Shown here: piece after piece, positions 35,038 through 44,554 of the stretch
Layout of the letters: the number at the start of each line of letters is the position of its first letter
Numbering within the stretch: the stretch's first letter is position 1
Program-made: the position numbers and the translations under genes
The notes under the pieces: model-generated
What the model saw: only the letters and a program-made list of their open reading frames with translations
The model's database searches: none
What the model was told of the DNA's origin: nothing
Origin: Melioribacteraceae bacterium
GTDB taxonomy: Bacteria; Bacteroidota; Ignavibacteria; Ignavibacteriales; Melioribacteraceae
Direction: 5' to 3'
Assembly (NCBI GenBank): GCA_021740785.1
Contig: JAIOZI010000020.1
Location: forward strand, 1-64,000
Length of the DNA stretch: 64,000 nucleotides

Positions 35038-36856
35038 TGTAAGAATAATAACGGGAAATATAATTGTCGCTGAAAGGAAAAATAATTGACATTGATCAAC
35101 TTTGTTAGCTTCCCTGAGAAAGAAGAAGAAAAACTGCATACTTATTATCGCTCACTGGATTACTTGTGCAAAGCAAAGGAAAAGATAGAAAAAGAATTAT
35201 ACTATCAATTAAAAAGTTATGGAATAAATAACCGGTTGGTACTCTATGATATAACCTCGGTTTATTTTGAGGGTTTAGAAACCGAACTGGGCGAAAAAGG
35301 ATACTCAAGAGACAACCGCCCAGATGCCCAACAGATAGTAATCGGATTGGTAATGAGCCGTGACGGAATACCAATAGCCCACCATGTCTTTGAGGGTAAC
35401 CGTCCGGACAAAACAACGGTAGAGGAAGTTATAGAAGATTTGGAGAAACGTTTTTCAATTAAGGAGGTGGTTTTTGTTGGAGATCGTGGAATGCTGACGG
35501 TTGATAATCTTGAGTGTGTTAAATCTCGAGGCAATAATTATATGCTGGGTATGCATAAGCGAAATAGGCGAATAATAAAATATATAATGAAGCGAATAGA
35601 AAAGAAAAAGGAATTTCAAGAGATTACTTACGCTGATTTGAGTGACGAATTTAAGGAAGAGTATAGCGAAAATATAAGGCTGGTTGCCTGCTATAATCCG
35701 GATGTGGCAAAGCTTAATAAATCGACTCGAGAAAAAAACATCGGTAGTTTTGAAGAATTAAAAAACGAGACCTTGCTTGAAGGGAAATTAGACGAAATTA
35801 AGGAATCACACTTTAAGTTGAAGTCATATTTATCGAAGTATCATATGACTAAATTTTACAAAATAAATATTGAGAAAAAGGAATCGCTGGAATGCAGAAC
35901 GCCTAAGAAAACAGTGGCGAAAAAGCCCACCAAGGTTAGACAGAAGAAAGAAGAAATTTACAAAATACATATCGAGAAACAAGAGATGGTCATAGCAGAA
36001 GAGGCGGATTTAGACGGACGCTATTTTATCCAGACAGAAGTCGATAAGAGAGAATTTCCAACTCAAGAAGTTGTAGTATCTTATAAATCATTGCAGAAAG
36101 TAGAGCGGGCATTCAGAATTATAAAAAATGAATTGGATATCCGACCGGTCTTTGTTCGTCTTGAGAGTAGAATTAGAGGACATGTAATGATTTGCTTCTT
36201 CGCATTGTTGATAGAGATTTTATTAGAAAAGAAAATGTGTGAAATATTTCCCGAGCTTGAAGATGTTGATCTTAGGAAAGCGAACTTAAAAAAATCTAAA
36301 AGATGTCAAGATGATCCGTTAACAATGAAAACATTGACAGAGGAATTGGACACAATACGATTAATCCCATTATCGATAAATGCTCTTTCTTCTCACAGAA
36401 GTAGGAATGAAAAACCGAAGTATATAACCACTCAAATAGGTGATAATATAAAAAAATTCTTTTCTGCGATTGGAATTAAAAATGCAACGGAACCAACAAA
36501 ATTGAGGATTGATATAGGTAAAAAGAAGCGAGAAAATGGTCAACTGGAGCTTATTTTCGAAGAATAGAAAACGCAAATATAGTCTCCGGTTGTAAATGTA
36601 AAATAATCTCAAAAACCGGTTGTAGTACAACATGACAATTCTCACATGGCTAAGTCATTGTTTTTAAAATGGTTAGCTTTTACAAGTGTTAAACTTGGGC
36701 TACAAGGTCATATGAGTTAAAGAATATAAGATAAACAAATTGAGAATTCTTTTAATCTATTATTTTTAGGAAAATCTAATTGATTACACAGTACCCATAA
36801 TTTTTTTAATCGTTTCGAAGTAATAAAAACAAGTAAGGTGAGTTGTTTAAATGTTT

Positions 36857-37279
36857 CTAAAATCGAAACCAACCTGAAGCAAGTAATTCTTTAACGGTAT
36901 GATTATGTATAATATCGAAGAATTCATCCCTAACTCTACTCAACGAATCATGCATTGGGCATTTTCCTCCGAAATTACATTCCTTAAAACCGAAAAGACA
37001 CAATTTTAAGTCCGCTGTTTTATCAAGTTCAAGAATTACGTCAATGATTCTAATATTCGCAGGATCTTTCGCCAAACGGAATCCTCCCCCTTTACCTTTC
37101 TGTGAATATATTATACCGCTTTGCGTAAGAGACTGAAGTACTTTCGAAGTAAACTCCTTTGGAATGCGGAGCGCTTGTGAAATCTCTTTCAAGGATCGGA
37201 ACTCATCGTCATCAAACTTTGATAAATAAAGCACCGCCTTTATTCCGTATGTAACGTTTTTATGAAAGAACATATTCAA
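36857..37279 (-). CDS. Rrf2-family regulator, NsrR/IscR-like
   Basis: 140 residues. N-terminal winged helix (MFFHKNVTYGIKAVLYLSKF; SLKEISQALRIPKEFTSKVLQ recognition helix split by the family wing GKGGGFRLA), and three cysteines in CLFGFKEC and KCPMH, spaced CX6CX5C, which should hold an iron-sulfur cluster. NsrR senses NO this way. Its place between the nar/narK block and nrf/HAO genes makes a nitrosative-stress role likely. ATG at codon 3 is an alternative start. Confidence 0.85.
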   Translation of the reverse strand: MNMFFHKNVTYGIKAVLYLSKFDDDEFRSLKEISQALRIPKEFTSKVLQSLTQSGIIYSQKGKGGGFRLAKDPANIRIIDVILELDKTADLKLCLFGFKECNFGGKCPMHDSLSRVRDEFFDIIHNHTVKELLASGWFRF

Positions 37280-37451
37280 CTATGGTTGTCCGTGTAATAT
37301 TATAATTTTTTTCAAGACCCAGTCTCATAACTTTATCAACTAGTTTAAGCGATTGGTTGAATGAATAGATGAATGTATGATCGAAGTTCCAATCAGTCAT
37401 TCAACAAATCATCCAATCTCTGCAACACTTCCAGGTAACATTGCTGCCGGT

Positions 37452-38084
37452 TTATTTCATTTGTTTAAATTCATCTTTGTCAAACAATTTCATCGCTTGC
37501 GAGAAGAGAATATTTTCTTCTCTAAAAATGTGCAGTTTCATCGTTTCAATTATTGCAATACCTTGATCAAAAGCGGCTTCAAACGTTATCTCTTTTGAAC
37601 GTTGATCCGGCAAACGAGAACCCAATCCCAAAAAGTTGAAAACAATTGCTGCAGCCTGCGCTACTTTTATATGTTCATCTTCCATAATACTTATTCCGGT
37701 TAGAGAAGAATCTTTCGAATTGTGCTCGCCTATCTCAATAAGTTTTTTGTTCAAGAGAGGAAATAAATCTTTTTCTTCTTTCTGATTGTGCACCGGAACT
37801 TTCTCGTCAATAAACTCAAAGAAGTTTTTGAATTTCTCGTCGATATCTTCGTTGAACTGCCAATTGTTTTCACGCCATTTTAATAATGCTTCTTCAAACC
37901 CATTTAGAACAACTGAAAATGCATTGTGTTCATCAACGAGTTTTTGTAAAAACGGATTCATGTTTTCGTAAGGTACCGGTTCAATATTTTGGGGATCGTA
38001 AGCATCCGGCGGATCCATAGGCGAAAGTTCTTCGCCGGAATCTTTTTCAACAAATCTTTTTATCGGGTCGTCTGATTTATTCAT
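37452..38084 (-). CDS. Hemerythrin-like protein
   Basis: 210 residues: an N-terminal proline-rich lead of about 35 residues, then a four-helix HHE domain with ligands in VDEHNAF, HNQKEEKDLFP, MEDEHIKV and LHIFREENILF. Unlike the other hemerythrin in this window it has a long leader. 12 bp after narK1 in the same direction, so expressed with nitrate uptake; likely NO or oxygen binding (inference). Confidence 0.85.
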   Translation of the reverse strand: MNKSDDPIKRFVEKDSGEELSPMDPPDAYDPQNIEPVPYENMNPFLQKLVDEHNAFSVVLNGFEEALLKWRENNWQFNEDIDEKFKNFFEFIDEKVPVHNQKEEKDLFPLLNKKLIEIGEHNSKDSSLTGISIMEDEHIKVAQAAAIVFNFLGLGSRLPDQRSKEITFEAAFDQGIAIIETMKLHIFREENILFSQAMKLFDKDEFKQMK

Positions 38085-38096
38085 AGTTCATCTCCT

Positions 38097-39710
38097 TTAC
38101 GGATTTTTAATTTCCGCGTTTTTGCGAGTGTAATACCACCAATTCAAAAAGAAGCAAACAGCATAATAGAAAGTAAAGCCGTACATGGCGTATTCCGGAG
38201 TTCCGTTCTCAATCTGCTGCCCGAAAACTTTCGGAATAATAAACGCCCCGTAAGCGGCTATTGCGGAAGTCCAACCCAAAACAGGTCCCGCTTGTTCTTT
38301 ATTAAATATGTTCGGAATGCTTCTGAATGTAGATCCGTTCCCGATACCGGTTGTGAGAAATAAAACCATGAAACCGGAAAAGAACGGGATCCAATAATCT
38401 TCCGGCGTCGGACTCGCTTTTGCTTGAATGATAAAATAAGCTACAAAAGCCGCAGCAATAATTTGAACAACTGTAATATAGCCTGTCACTTTTACGCCGC
38501 TGTTAACTTTATCGGACAACCATCCGCCAACGGGACGGATCAACGCGCCGATCATCGGCCCGATAAAAACCCAAGTTAGAAAATCGGGTGCATTCGGATT
38601 TATATATGAAGGGTCCGCCTCGTTTGAATAAACAAAAATATCCTGGCTCAATTTCGGGAAGGCTGCGGAAAATCCGATGAACGAACCGAACGTCATCGTG
38701 TAAATGACAGTCATTATCCAGTTATGTTTGTTATTGAAAATGGCGAACTGCCTGTTGAGGTTTGAACGTATCTCGCTCGGAGTAGTGTATTTTATCAACG
38801 CAAGCGTAATTAAAATAACGACAGGTAAAACGATCCACATATTAAGATCGATGGCAACCAGCAGATATGCGCCGATTGCCGCGGCAATAAAACCGAGCAG
38901 AACAAGATATAATGATTTGGCTATTCCCTGCAGAGTACCAGGCAAGTTCGGAGTTCCCGTTATTACATTATTCATCCCGAAGAATGCGGCAATTGCAGAA
39001 ATAGTCAAGAATGGAACCCACACCCATCCGGCATTTTGGATTCCTGATAATCCTTCGTTCGAAACGATTTCGCCGGATTGATTAACTGCGCCGAAAAGAA
39101 AAATTCCCGTTACCCATGGAATTACTTTCTGCATAATACCAACACCGAGATTACCTATTCCCGCATTAAGACCGAGCGAAGTTCCCTGAACTTTCTTTGG
39201 GAAGAAGTAACTGATGTTGCTCATCGATGACGCAAAGTTACCGCCGCCGATACCCGAGAATGCAGCAAAAACCGCAAATGTTAAATATGGAGTATTAACA
39301 TCCTGCAATGCAACAGCCGTACCGATAACCGGTATCAATAAAAGTGCAGTTGTTATAAAGATTACATTTCTTCCGCCGCCGAGTGAAATTAAAAATGAAT
39401 TTGGAATACGCAGCGTTGCACCTGCGAGTCCGGCAATTGCCGGCAGAGTATAATAAAGCGTGTTGATCTCTTTTAACTTTTCGGTTATTTCATCGGGACT
39501 CATACCATCGGTTATCATTCCGAAATTGTAGCCGTACTCTTTCATCTTTGCCGCAATAATACTCCACATCATCCAAACGGCAAAAGCTAGCAGCAGCGCC
39601 GGAATTGAAATTGCAAGATTTCTGTAAGCAACTTTTTTCCCTTTCGAATTCCAGAACTGCTCGTTTTCTACATTCCATTCTTCAATATTAATAGGAGGCA
39701 ATTTTTTCAC
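38097..39710 (-). CDS. narK: NarK-type nitrate/nitrite transporter 1
   Basis: 537 residues, 12 membrane helices of the major facilitator type. The nitrate signature GIGGGNFASSMSNIS and a second one near 470 (GFMVLFLTTGIGNGSTFR) are present. The long loop after helix 1 (KMKEYGYNFGMITDGMSP) is normal for the group. 6 bp after the other narK gene. Moves nitrate in or exchanges it for nitrite. Confidence 0.9.
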   Translation of the reverse strand: MKKLPPINIEEWNVENEQFWNSKGKKVAYRNLAISIPALLLAFAVWMMWSIIAAKMKEYGYNFGMITDGMSPDEITEKLKEINTLYYTLPAIAGLAGATLRIPNSFLISLGGGRNVIFITTALLLIPVIGTAVALQDVNTPYLTFAVFAAFSGIGGGNFASSMSNISYFFPKKVQGTSLGLNAGIGNLGVGIMQKVIPWVTGIFLFGAVNQSGEIVSNEGLSGIQNAGWVWVPFLTISAIAAFFGMNNVITGTPNLPGTLQGIAKSLYLVLLGFIAAAIGAYLLVAIDLNMWIVLPVVILITLALIKYTTPSEIRSNLNRQFAIFNNKHNWIMTVIYTMTFGSFIGFSAAFPKLSQDIFVYSNEADPSYINPNAPDFLTWVFIGPMIGALIRPVGGWLSDKVNSGVKVTGYITVVQIIAAAFVAYFIIQAKASPTPEDYWIPFFSGFMVLFLTTGIGNGSTFRSIPNIFNKEQAGPVLGWTSAIAAYGAFIIPKVFGQQIENGTPEYAMYGFTFYYAVCFFLNWWYYTRKNAEIKNP

Positions 39711-39716
39711 CTTTGT

Positions 39717-41231
39717 CTATTCACTTTGAACATTATGTTTTGGACTCATATCAATATGTTCTAAAACATCGGGAGCTTCGGATTCCATTAATTTTTTAGT
39801 CGAAAGATGCAGCCAAACCAAACAAGCGGCGGATAGAATAAACATAAACATCCAGCAGCTTGTCCATAAGCCTGTACCTTCAAGCAGATAACCGAAAATA
39901 ATAGGCCCGAAGAAACCGCCGAGCCCGCCGAGCACTCCAACCATTCCACCCACAACGCCAACTTCATTCGGAAAGTGATCGGGAATTAATTTATAAACAC
40001 CTGCCTTACCGATTCCCCAAATACTTCCGATAAGAATCACGAGAACTGCAAATATCCAAACGTTTGCCTGGAAATAGATTCTTGTAACGCCTTTTGCAAG
40101 AAGTTCTTTTTTAGCGACTTTATCGCCGACTTCAACAACCGGTTCCTGCCAAACTTCCTTTGTCGGGAAGATCAACAATTCATCATCGACAATTTCGTTC
40201 TTTGCCGATTTTGAAATAACCGGGTATTCAACATCATCAACCATAATCAAACTATCGGTAACTTTTTCAACCGTGCCGCTTCTTTTATTCATTATTCCTT
40301 GTCCGGGCGAATAAATTTCCATTCTCGGCACGGTAAGCATAAGACTAATAACAACGGAAGCTGCCAATACAAAAAACATAACTTTACGCGCGCCCCATTT
40401 ATCCGACATCCAGCCGCCTAAAGCGCGAATAACACCGGAGGGAAAGCTAAACAGCGACGCAAATATCCCGGCAGTAACCAGAGGGAGGTAATAAACATTT
40501 ACAAAGTAAGGAACAAGCCATTGCGAGAAAGCAACAAAGCAGCCGAACACTAGGAAGTAATATAAACCGAACCGCCATACTTTAATATCTTTTAAAGGAA
40601 GAAGAAGTTGTTTAATAGTTTTATTGTTGCTCGCGGGTTTTTTGTTTTCTGTAAAGATGAGAAAAACAATTCCCATGAAAAGAAGTACCGCCGCATAGAT
40701 AACAGGTAAACTTCGCCAATTATCCAGCGTTGTTCCGTTATCGGTTAAATAATTCAGTAAAGTCGGGGCAAATAAAGTTGTAAGTGCAGCTCCCGCATTC
40801 CCTGCGCCGAAGATACCGAGCGCTCTCCCCTGCCAATTTTTCGGATACCAAACCGAAGTGTAAGCGATACCGATAGCAAAACTAATTCCGGTTAAACCGA
40901 ACAAAAAACTTAAAACCGCATACGAATAAAAATCATTTGCATAAGAAAGAAAAAACATCGGAACGGCTGAAAACAAGAGGAGTCCGCCGAAGACCGGTTT
41001 ACCCCCGAATTTATCTGTCAACATTCCTGCGGGCAAACGAAAAACTGAACCTGCCAAAACGGGAATACCCATCAGCCAGCCTATTTCAACCGGACCCCAG
41101 TCGAAGACTTGGTTGTCGACAAGAAAAGTAACCAGCACGCCGTTGAGCATCCAAGCTGCAAAACAAATAGTGAACGCGAGCGTGTTAAAGAATAATGTCT
41201 TATGAGCTTTTGAAGTAACGTTTTTTTCCAT
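39717..41231 (-). CDS. narK: NarK-type nitrate/nitrite transporter 2 with an extra periplasmic domain
   Basis: 504 residues, 12 helices; signature FGLTGISFAIGIAYTSVWYP. Between helices 9 and 10 (about residues 308-392) lies an inserted soluble segment of about 80 residues (YSPGQGIMNKRSGTVEKV to GDKVAKKELLAKGVTRIYF) not usual for NarK. VEVGDKVAKKELLAKG resembles a lipoyl-like barrel-sandwich. By topology it faces the periplasm. Together with the next narK gene it gives a paired system, often one nitrate/H+ symporter and one nitrate/nitrite antiporter. Confidence 0.87.
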   Translation of the reverse strand: MEKNVTSKAHKTLFFNTLAFTICFAAWMLNGVLVTFLVDNQVFDWGPVEIGWLMGIPVLAGSVFRLPAGMLTDKFGGKPVFGGLLLFSAVPMFFLSYANDFYSYAVLSFLFGLTGISFAIGIAYTSVWYPKNWQGRALGIFGAGNAGAALTTLFAPTLLNYLTDNGTTLDNWRSLPVIYAAVLLFMGIVFLIFTENKKPASNNKTIKQLLLPLKDIKVWRFGLYYFLVFGCFVAFSQWLVPYFVNVYYLPLVTAGIFASLFSFPSGVIRALGGWMSDKWGARKVMFFVLAASVVISLMLTVPRMEIYSPGQGIMNKRSGTVEKVTDSLIMVDDVEYPVISKSAKNEIVDDELLIFPTKEVWQEPVVEVGDKVAKKELLAKGVTRIYFQANVWIFAVLVILIGSIWGIGKAGVYKLIPDHFPNEVGVVGGMVGVLGGLGGFFGPIIFGYLLEGTGLWTSCWMFMFILSAACLVWLHLSTKKLMESEAPDVLEHIDMSPKHNVQSE

Positions 41232-41261
41232 AACTCTATGTTGATTTATTTATAATTGACA

Positions 41262-41378
41262 ATTTTCTTCCTCTGTGGTTCTCGGTGTAACAAAGGTGTA
41301 ATAAAAAAGGACACACAGAGTTCACGGAGAAGCACAGAGACTTGCCTGACGGCAGTCAGGAACCACGGAGAATCGTAT
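41262..41378. repeat. Dispersed palindromic repeat (CTCTGTGG...CCACGGAG type)
   Basis: TTCCTCTGTGGTTCTCGGTG (41267 on) is mirrored by CACAGAG and later AACCACGGAGAA; CCTGACGGCAGTCAGG forms a small hairpin near 41345. No gene. It separates narK from narI. Confidence 0.6.
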
Positions 41379-41431
41379 ATTTATTTCTTCTTTCAAAATA
41401 ATTTTTGATCCACCTCTCTTTATTTGTGATG

Positions 41432-42160
41432 CTAATTATTTCTAGGTTTATGAATTGTCCATTTTGTCTGTGTACTTCGAATTTGCTTTCTATCCCAATT
41501 CCAAATTACTTTTTGATAAGGACGCCACAAATAGCTAAGCGGATAAACGAGTACGTGAACAAGACGAGTGAACGGAATTATCAGAAATATTACGAATGCA
41601 AGAATTATGTGTAATTGAATAATGAACGGAAGCATTACAACCGCATCAATGTTCGGGCTGAATGTAAAAATGGATTTTAAGTAAGGCGAAAGAACAGTTG
41701 CAAACCAGGATGAGCCCCATCTGTATCCGAATGCAACCCAAAGTCCCAAAAATATTTCGGTGATCAAGAGCGCTTCTAAAAGTATATCTATCAGGCTTGT
41801 AACTTTTCTCAATCGTGCATCGGTTAGGCGTCTGTAAAACAAATTGATCAATCCCAGTAGTGTAACAACACCGCCGACAAAAGCACTGACCTCAAGAATG
41901 ATCAATCTTACCGGCTGTTGATTCCATGCTAAAATTGAACTCGGAAAAAGAAAAGCAATTAAGTGTCCGAAGAACAAAAACAATATTCCCCAATGAAACG
42001 GAACCGAGCCCCAATAAAGCTTCCTTGTTTCCAAAAACTGAGATGACAAGGAAGAAAATTTAAACTTTGTCGCCTTATACCTGTAAATCGTTCCGACAAA
42101 AAACATCAACAAAGCTGCATAAGGGAGTGCAATAAAAAATATTACGTTGAACGGAGTCAT
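41432..42160 (-). CDS. narI: Respiratory nitrate reductase, gamma subunit NarI
   Basis: Membrane cytochrome b that takes electrons from quinol. 242 residues, five helices. Heme-b histidines: VPFHWGILFLFFGHLIA (helix 2) and QLHIILAFVIFLIIPFTRLVH split over the last helix. 6 bp after narJ. Ends with a polar tail of about 30 residues. Confidence 0.93.
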   Translation of the reverse strand: MTPFNVIFFIALPYAALLMFFVGTIYRYKATKFKFSSLSSQFLETRKLYWGSVPFHWGILFLFFGHLIAFLFPSSILAWNQQPVRLIILEVSAFVGGVVTLLGLINLFYRRLTDARLRKVTSLIDILLEALLITEIFLGLWVAFGYRWGSSWFATVLSPYLKSIFTFSPNIDAVVMLPFIIQLHIILAFVIFLIIPFTRLVHVLVYPLSYLWRPYQKVIWNWDRKQIRSTQTKWTIHKPRNN

Positions 42161-42166
42161 TTTTGT

Positions 42167-42841
42167 TTATCCTAATTTTTCAATTTCCAATTCTTTTGTG
42201 ATTTGATTCGAAAAACTTTTGTCGTTGACCGGGATGTCGATAATCTCCGAAAAATCTTCTTCGAGCATGACCAGCAATGTTTGAATAGTTCGGCGGTATA
42301 TTAATCCGTAAGATTCATTTCTCTCAATTATCGTTCTATGATGTTTGTGATATACTTTGCTCTTCTTTTCAATATGTTTTGAATCAAACTCGGATTCGAT
42401 TTTTCGCAACGCCGGGTAGAGTATTAAAGAAATAATATCGGCGCGCAATTCTTCATCTTCTAATTTTGCGAGTAATCTTAAAACATTGGGAAGATGATCG
42501 CTCAATTCATTCCCGCAAGCATTGTCTGCTTTCTTATGTTCGTTGTTAAGATTAACAAGCAGTTCGCCTCTCTTATAATCATCGCCGAAAAGAACGTAAC
42601 CGAGATCAAGAGTTGTTAATGCTTGTACATCGAATGAACGTGTGTAGATTTCTTCCCACGATTTCGGATCCGCAGATTTTGCAAACACGGTAAAGTCATT
42701 AAACAATTTTGCCGCTTCGGGATAATTGGTATTCAAGTACTGCTGAACAGTATCTATTTTGCCTTTTAAAGAATCGCCCGGATATGCGAAGACATCCGCA
42801 TAAATCTCATAACTTCTATTTACATCAATCTTGCTTAGCAT
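42167..42841 (-). CDS. narJ: Nitrate reductase chaperone NarJ
   Basis: 224 residues, helical. Helps insert the Mo cofactor into NarG and is not part of the final enzyme. RSFDVQALTTLDLGYVLFGD is the characteristic NarJ stretch, with DDYKRGELLV following. Start ATG overlaps or abuts the narH stop. Confidence 0.9.
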   Translation of the reverse strand: MLSKIDVNRSYEIYADVFAYPGDSLKGKIDTVQQYLNTNYPEAAKLFNDFTVFAKSADPKSWEEIYTRSFDVQALTTLDLGYVLFGDDYKRGELLVNLNNEHKKADNACGNELSDHLPNVLRLLAKLEDEELRADIISLILYPALRKIESEFDSKHIEKKSKVYHKHHRTIIERNESYGLIYRRTIQTLLVMLEEDFSEIIDIPVNDKSFSNQITKELEIEKLG

Positions 42842-44395
42842 TTATAATCCTCTCTGCGGTGTTTCTTTGAAACCGAACCCCGTTGAACCTTTTGTATCAC
42901 CGGCGTTTTCAAGCATTTCAATTGCCTGTTCTCTATGTGCAGGCGGAATGTTAAATCTATCATCAAACTTGGCAAGTGAAGTTAAGCGATAAATATCATC
43001 TGCAATTTCTGCAGTTAATTTTACTTCGTTCAAAGTATCGTTTGTTAAACCGGCATCAACATCACCGACGGTTACGTGTCTCCTGTGAACTCTTACTGCA
43101 AGCTGCTTTTTGAGTACCTCAATTAATTTTTCTTCATTGCCGGTTCCGAAAAGATTAGCCATATATTTAACAGGGAAACGAGCTTGTTCAACCGTCTGCA
43201 TAATTGTTTTTGAAGTTGTATCGTACCGGTGATTCTTATCCCAAAACTTCGCAATCGGATCTAGCTTTACCGCTTGTCCGCTGTCATCGGTTGTGCTGAG
43301 TGAAGCCATAACAGGGAGCATCGGCGGAACGTAAAAGAGCATCGGCAGCGTTCTGTATTCGGCGTGAAGCGGAAGAGCCAATCCCCATTCTTTTACAAAT
43401 TTATAAACCGGTGAAGTCTGAGCCGCTTTAATTGTTGAATCAGCAACACCGTTTTCTTTTGCATTTCGAATCACTTCTTCGTCAAACGGATCGAGTATCA
43501 AATCAAGTTGACTGTCAATTAGTTCTTCATCGGAAACTGATGCGGCTTCTTCGATTTTATCGGCATCATAAAGTAAAACTCCGAGATAACGAATTCTTCC
43601 GACGCACGAATGCATACAAGCCGGCGCATGCCCGGCTTCCAAACGGGGATAACATAAAATACATTTTTCCGATTTGCCGGTGTTCCAATTGTAATATGAT
43701 TTTTTGTACGGACAAGCAGTAACACACATTCGCCATGCGCGGCAGACTTTTTGGTTTATTAGCACAACTCCGTCTTCGCCCCGTTTATAAATTGCGCCGG
43801 ACGGACACGAAGCAACGCAGGCGGGATTCAAACAATGGTTGCAAATTCTCGGCAGGTAAAACATCGCCATCTTTTCCAATTGAAACATTGCCTCCTGCTC
43901 TGCTTTACTTAAATTTTCCAGATTGGGATCGCGACGGGCATATTCGGGTGTTCCGCTTAAATCATCATCCCAATTCGGTCCCGATTTTATATCGAGCGGT
44001 TTACCGGTTACAAGCGAAACCGGTCTTGCAGTCGGCTGATCATCGCCCGCGGGTGATTCAATCAAATCGAGATATTTATAAGTCCACGGTTCATAATAAT
44101 CATCGAGTACCGGCAGATGAGGATTGTGAAAAATGTTAAGCAGTCCTTTGTATTTCCCTGAACCGCGCAGTGAAATTTTTTCTTTACCGTTTTTCTTCCA
44201 CCCGCCTTTGTAAATATCCTGGTCTTCCCATTTAGTGGGATAGCCGGTACCGGGTTTTGTCTCGACATTATTCCACCACATATATTCGGCGCCTTTCCTG
44301 TCGGTCCAAATATTTTTACAAGCTATCGAACAAGTGTGGCACCCGATACATTTATCGAGATGAAATACCATTGCTATTTGTGAGCGTACATCCAT
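42842..44395 (-). CDS. narH: Respiratory nitrate reductase, beta subunit NarH
   Basis: 517 residues from ATG 44395 (MDVRSQIAMVFHLDKC), preferred over the longer frame to 44431, which adds an Asn/Lys-rich lead. Four clusters: CIGCHTCSIACK, CNHCLNPACVASCP, CRAWRMCVTACPYKK (Trp in place of a Cys, the mark of the 3Fe-4S cluster) and CILCYPRLEAG with CMHSCVGR. Transfers electrons from NarI to NarG. Upstream lies a 160-bp gap with a repeat. Confidence 0.95.
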   Translation of the reverse strand: MDVRSQIAMVFHLDKCIGCHTCSIACKNIWTDRKGAEYMWWNNVETKPGTGYPTKWEDQDIYKGGWKKNGKEKISLRGSGKYKGLLNIFHNPHLPVLDDYYEPWTYKYLDLIESPAGDDQPTARPVSLVTGKPLDIKSGPNWDDDLSGTPEYARRDPNLENLSKAEQEAMFQLEKMAMFYLPRICNHCLNPACVASCPSGAIYKRGEDGVVLINQKVCRAWRMCVTACPYKKSYYNWNTGKSEKCILCYPRLEAGHAPACMHSCVGRIRYLGVLLYDADKIEEAASVSDEELIDSQLDLILDPFDEEVIRNAKENGVADSTIKAAQTSPVYKFVKEWGLALPLHAEYRTLPMLFYVPPMLPVMASLSTTDDSGQAVKLDPIAKFWDKNHRYDTTSKTIMQTVEQARFPVKYMANLFGTGNEEKLIEVLKKQLAVRVHRRHVTVGDVDAGLTNDTLNEVKLTAEIADDIYRLTSLAKFDDRFNIPPAHREQAIEMLENAGDTKGSTGFGFKETPQRGL

Positions 44396-44429
44396 GATTT
44401 TTATTTTATGTTTGTTATTGTTTTTAATC

Positions 44430-44545
44430 AATTAAGTATCAATGGAACGCAGATGACGCTGATTAAACAGATCTTCACAGATTTTAAATCTGCGATAATC
44501 TTGCCTCATCTGTGTATGCCCGTCTTTGACGGGTCATCAGCGTTC
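44430..44545. repeat. Palindromic repeat between narG and narH
   Basis: AACGCAGATGACGCTGATTA (from 44445) pairs in part with CATCAGCGTT (44534-44543); CAGATTTTAAATCTG (44478-44492) and GCCCGTCTTTGACGGGT (44519 on) are inner hairpins. Such repeats are dispersed in related genomes (from memory). It sits inside the nar operon. Confidence 0.6.
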
Positions 44546-44554
44546 AATTACAGG

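Larger units (their letters stand above)
32579..35098 (+). mobile_element. IS21-family insertion sequence, 2520 bp
   Basis: Begins TG and ends CA, flanked by ACTTTG. The left end (TGTTTAGCGACATTTAGAATT) and the inverted right end (TGATCAATGTCAATTATTTT) align over about 48 bp, each holding two copies of a GCGACA/ACGACA-type binding repeat, as IS21 elements do. Contains istA and istB with overlapping frames. Both genes look intact, so this copy could be active. Confidence 0.9.
32146..36567 (+). pseudogene. IS1634-family (IS4 superfamily) transposase, split by IS21 insertion
   Basis: The N-terminal part is 32146-32578 and the C-terminal part 35105-36567. Deleting 32579-35104 (the insert plus one copy of the 6-bp duplication) rejoins them in frame through SQLKDFVSFPEKEE and gives about 631 residues. 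The catalytic segment includes LVLYDITSVYFEG, FVGDRGMLT and VERAFRIIKNELDIRPVF, the D, D and E regions of the DDE fold. As it stands it makes no whole transposase. Confidence 0.92.
32063..36630 (+). mobile_element. IS1634-like insertion sequence interrupted by an IS21 element
   Basis: The host element is about 2.0 kb without its insert. Its ends are TTGTAGATACAACC (32063-32076) and, inverted, TTGTACTACAACC (36630-36618), an imperfect terminal repeat. No clear target duplication is visible, so the edges are approximate. It carries the split transposase at 32146-36567. Confidence 0.65.
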
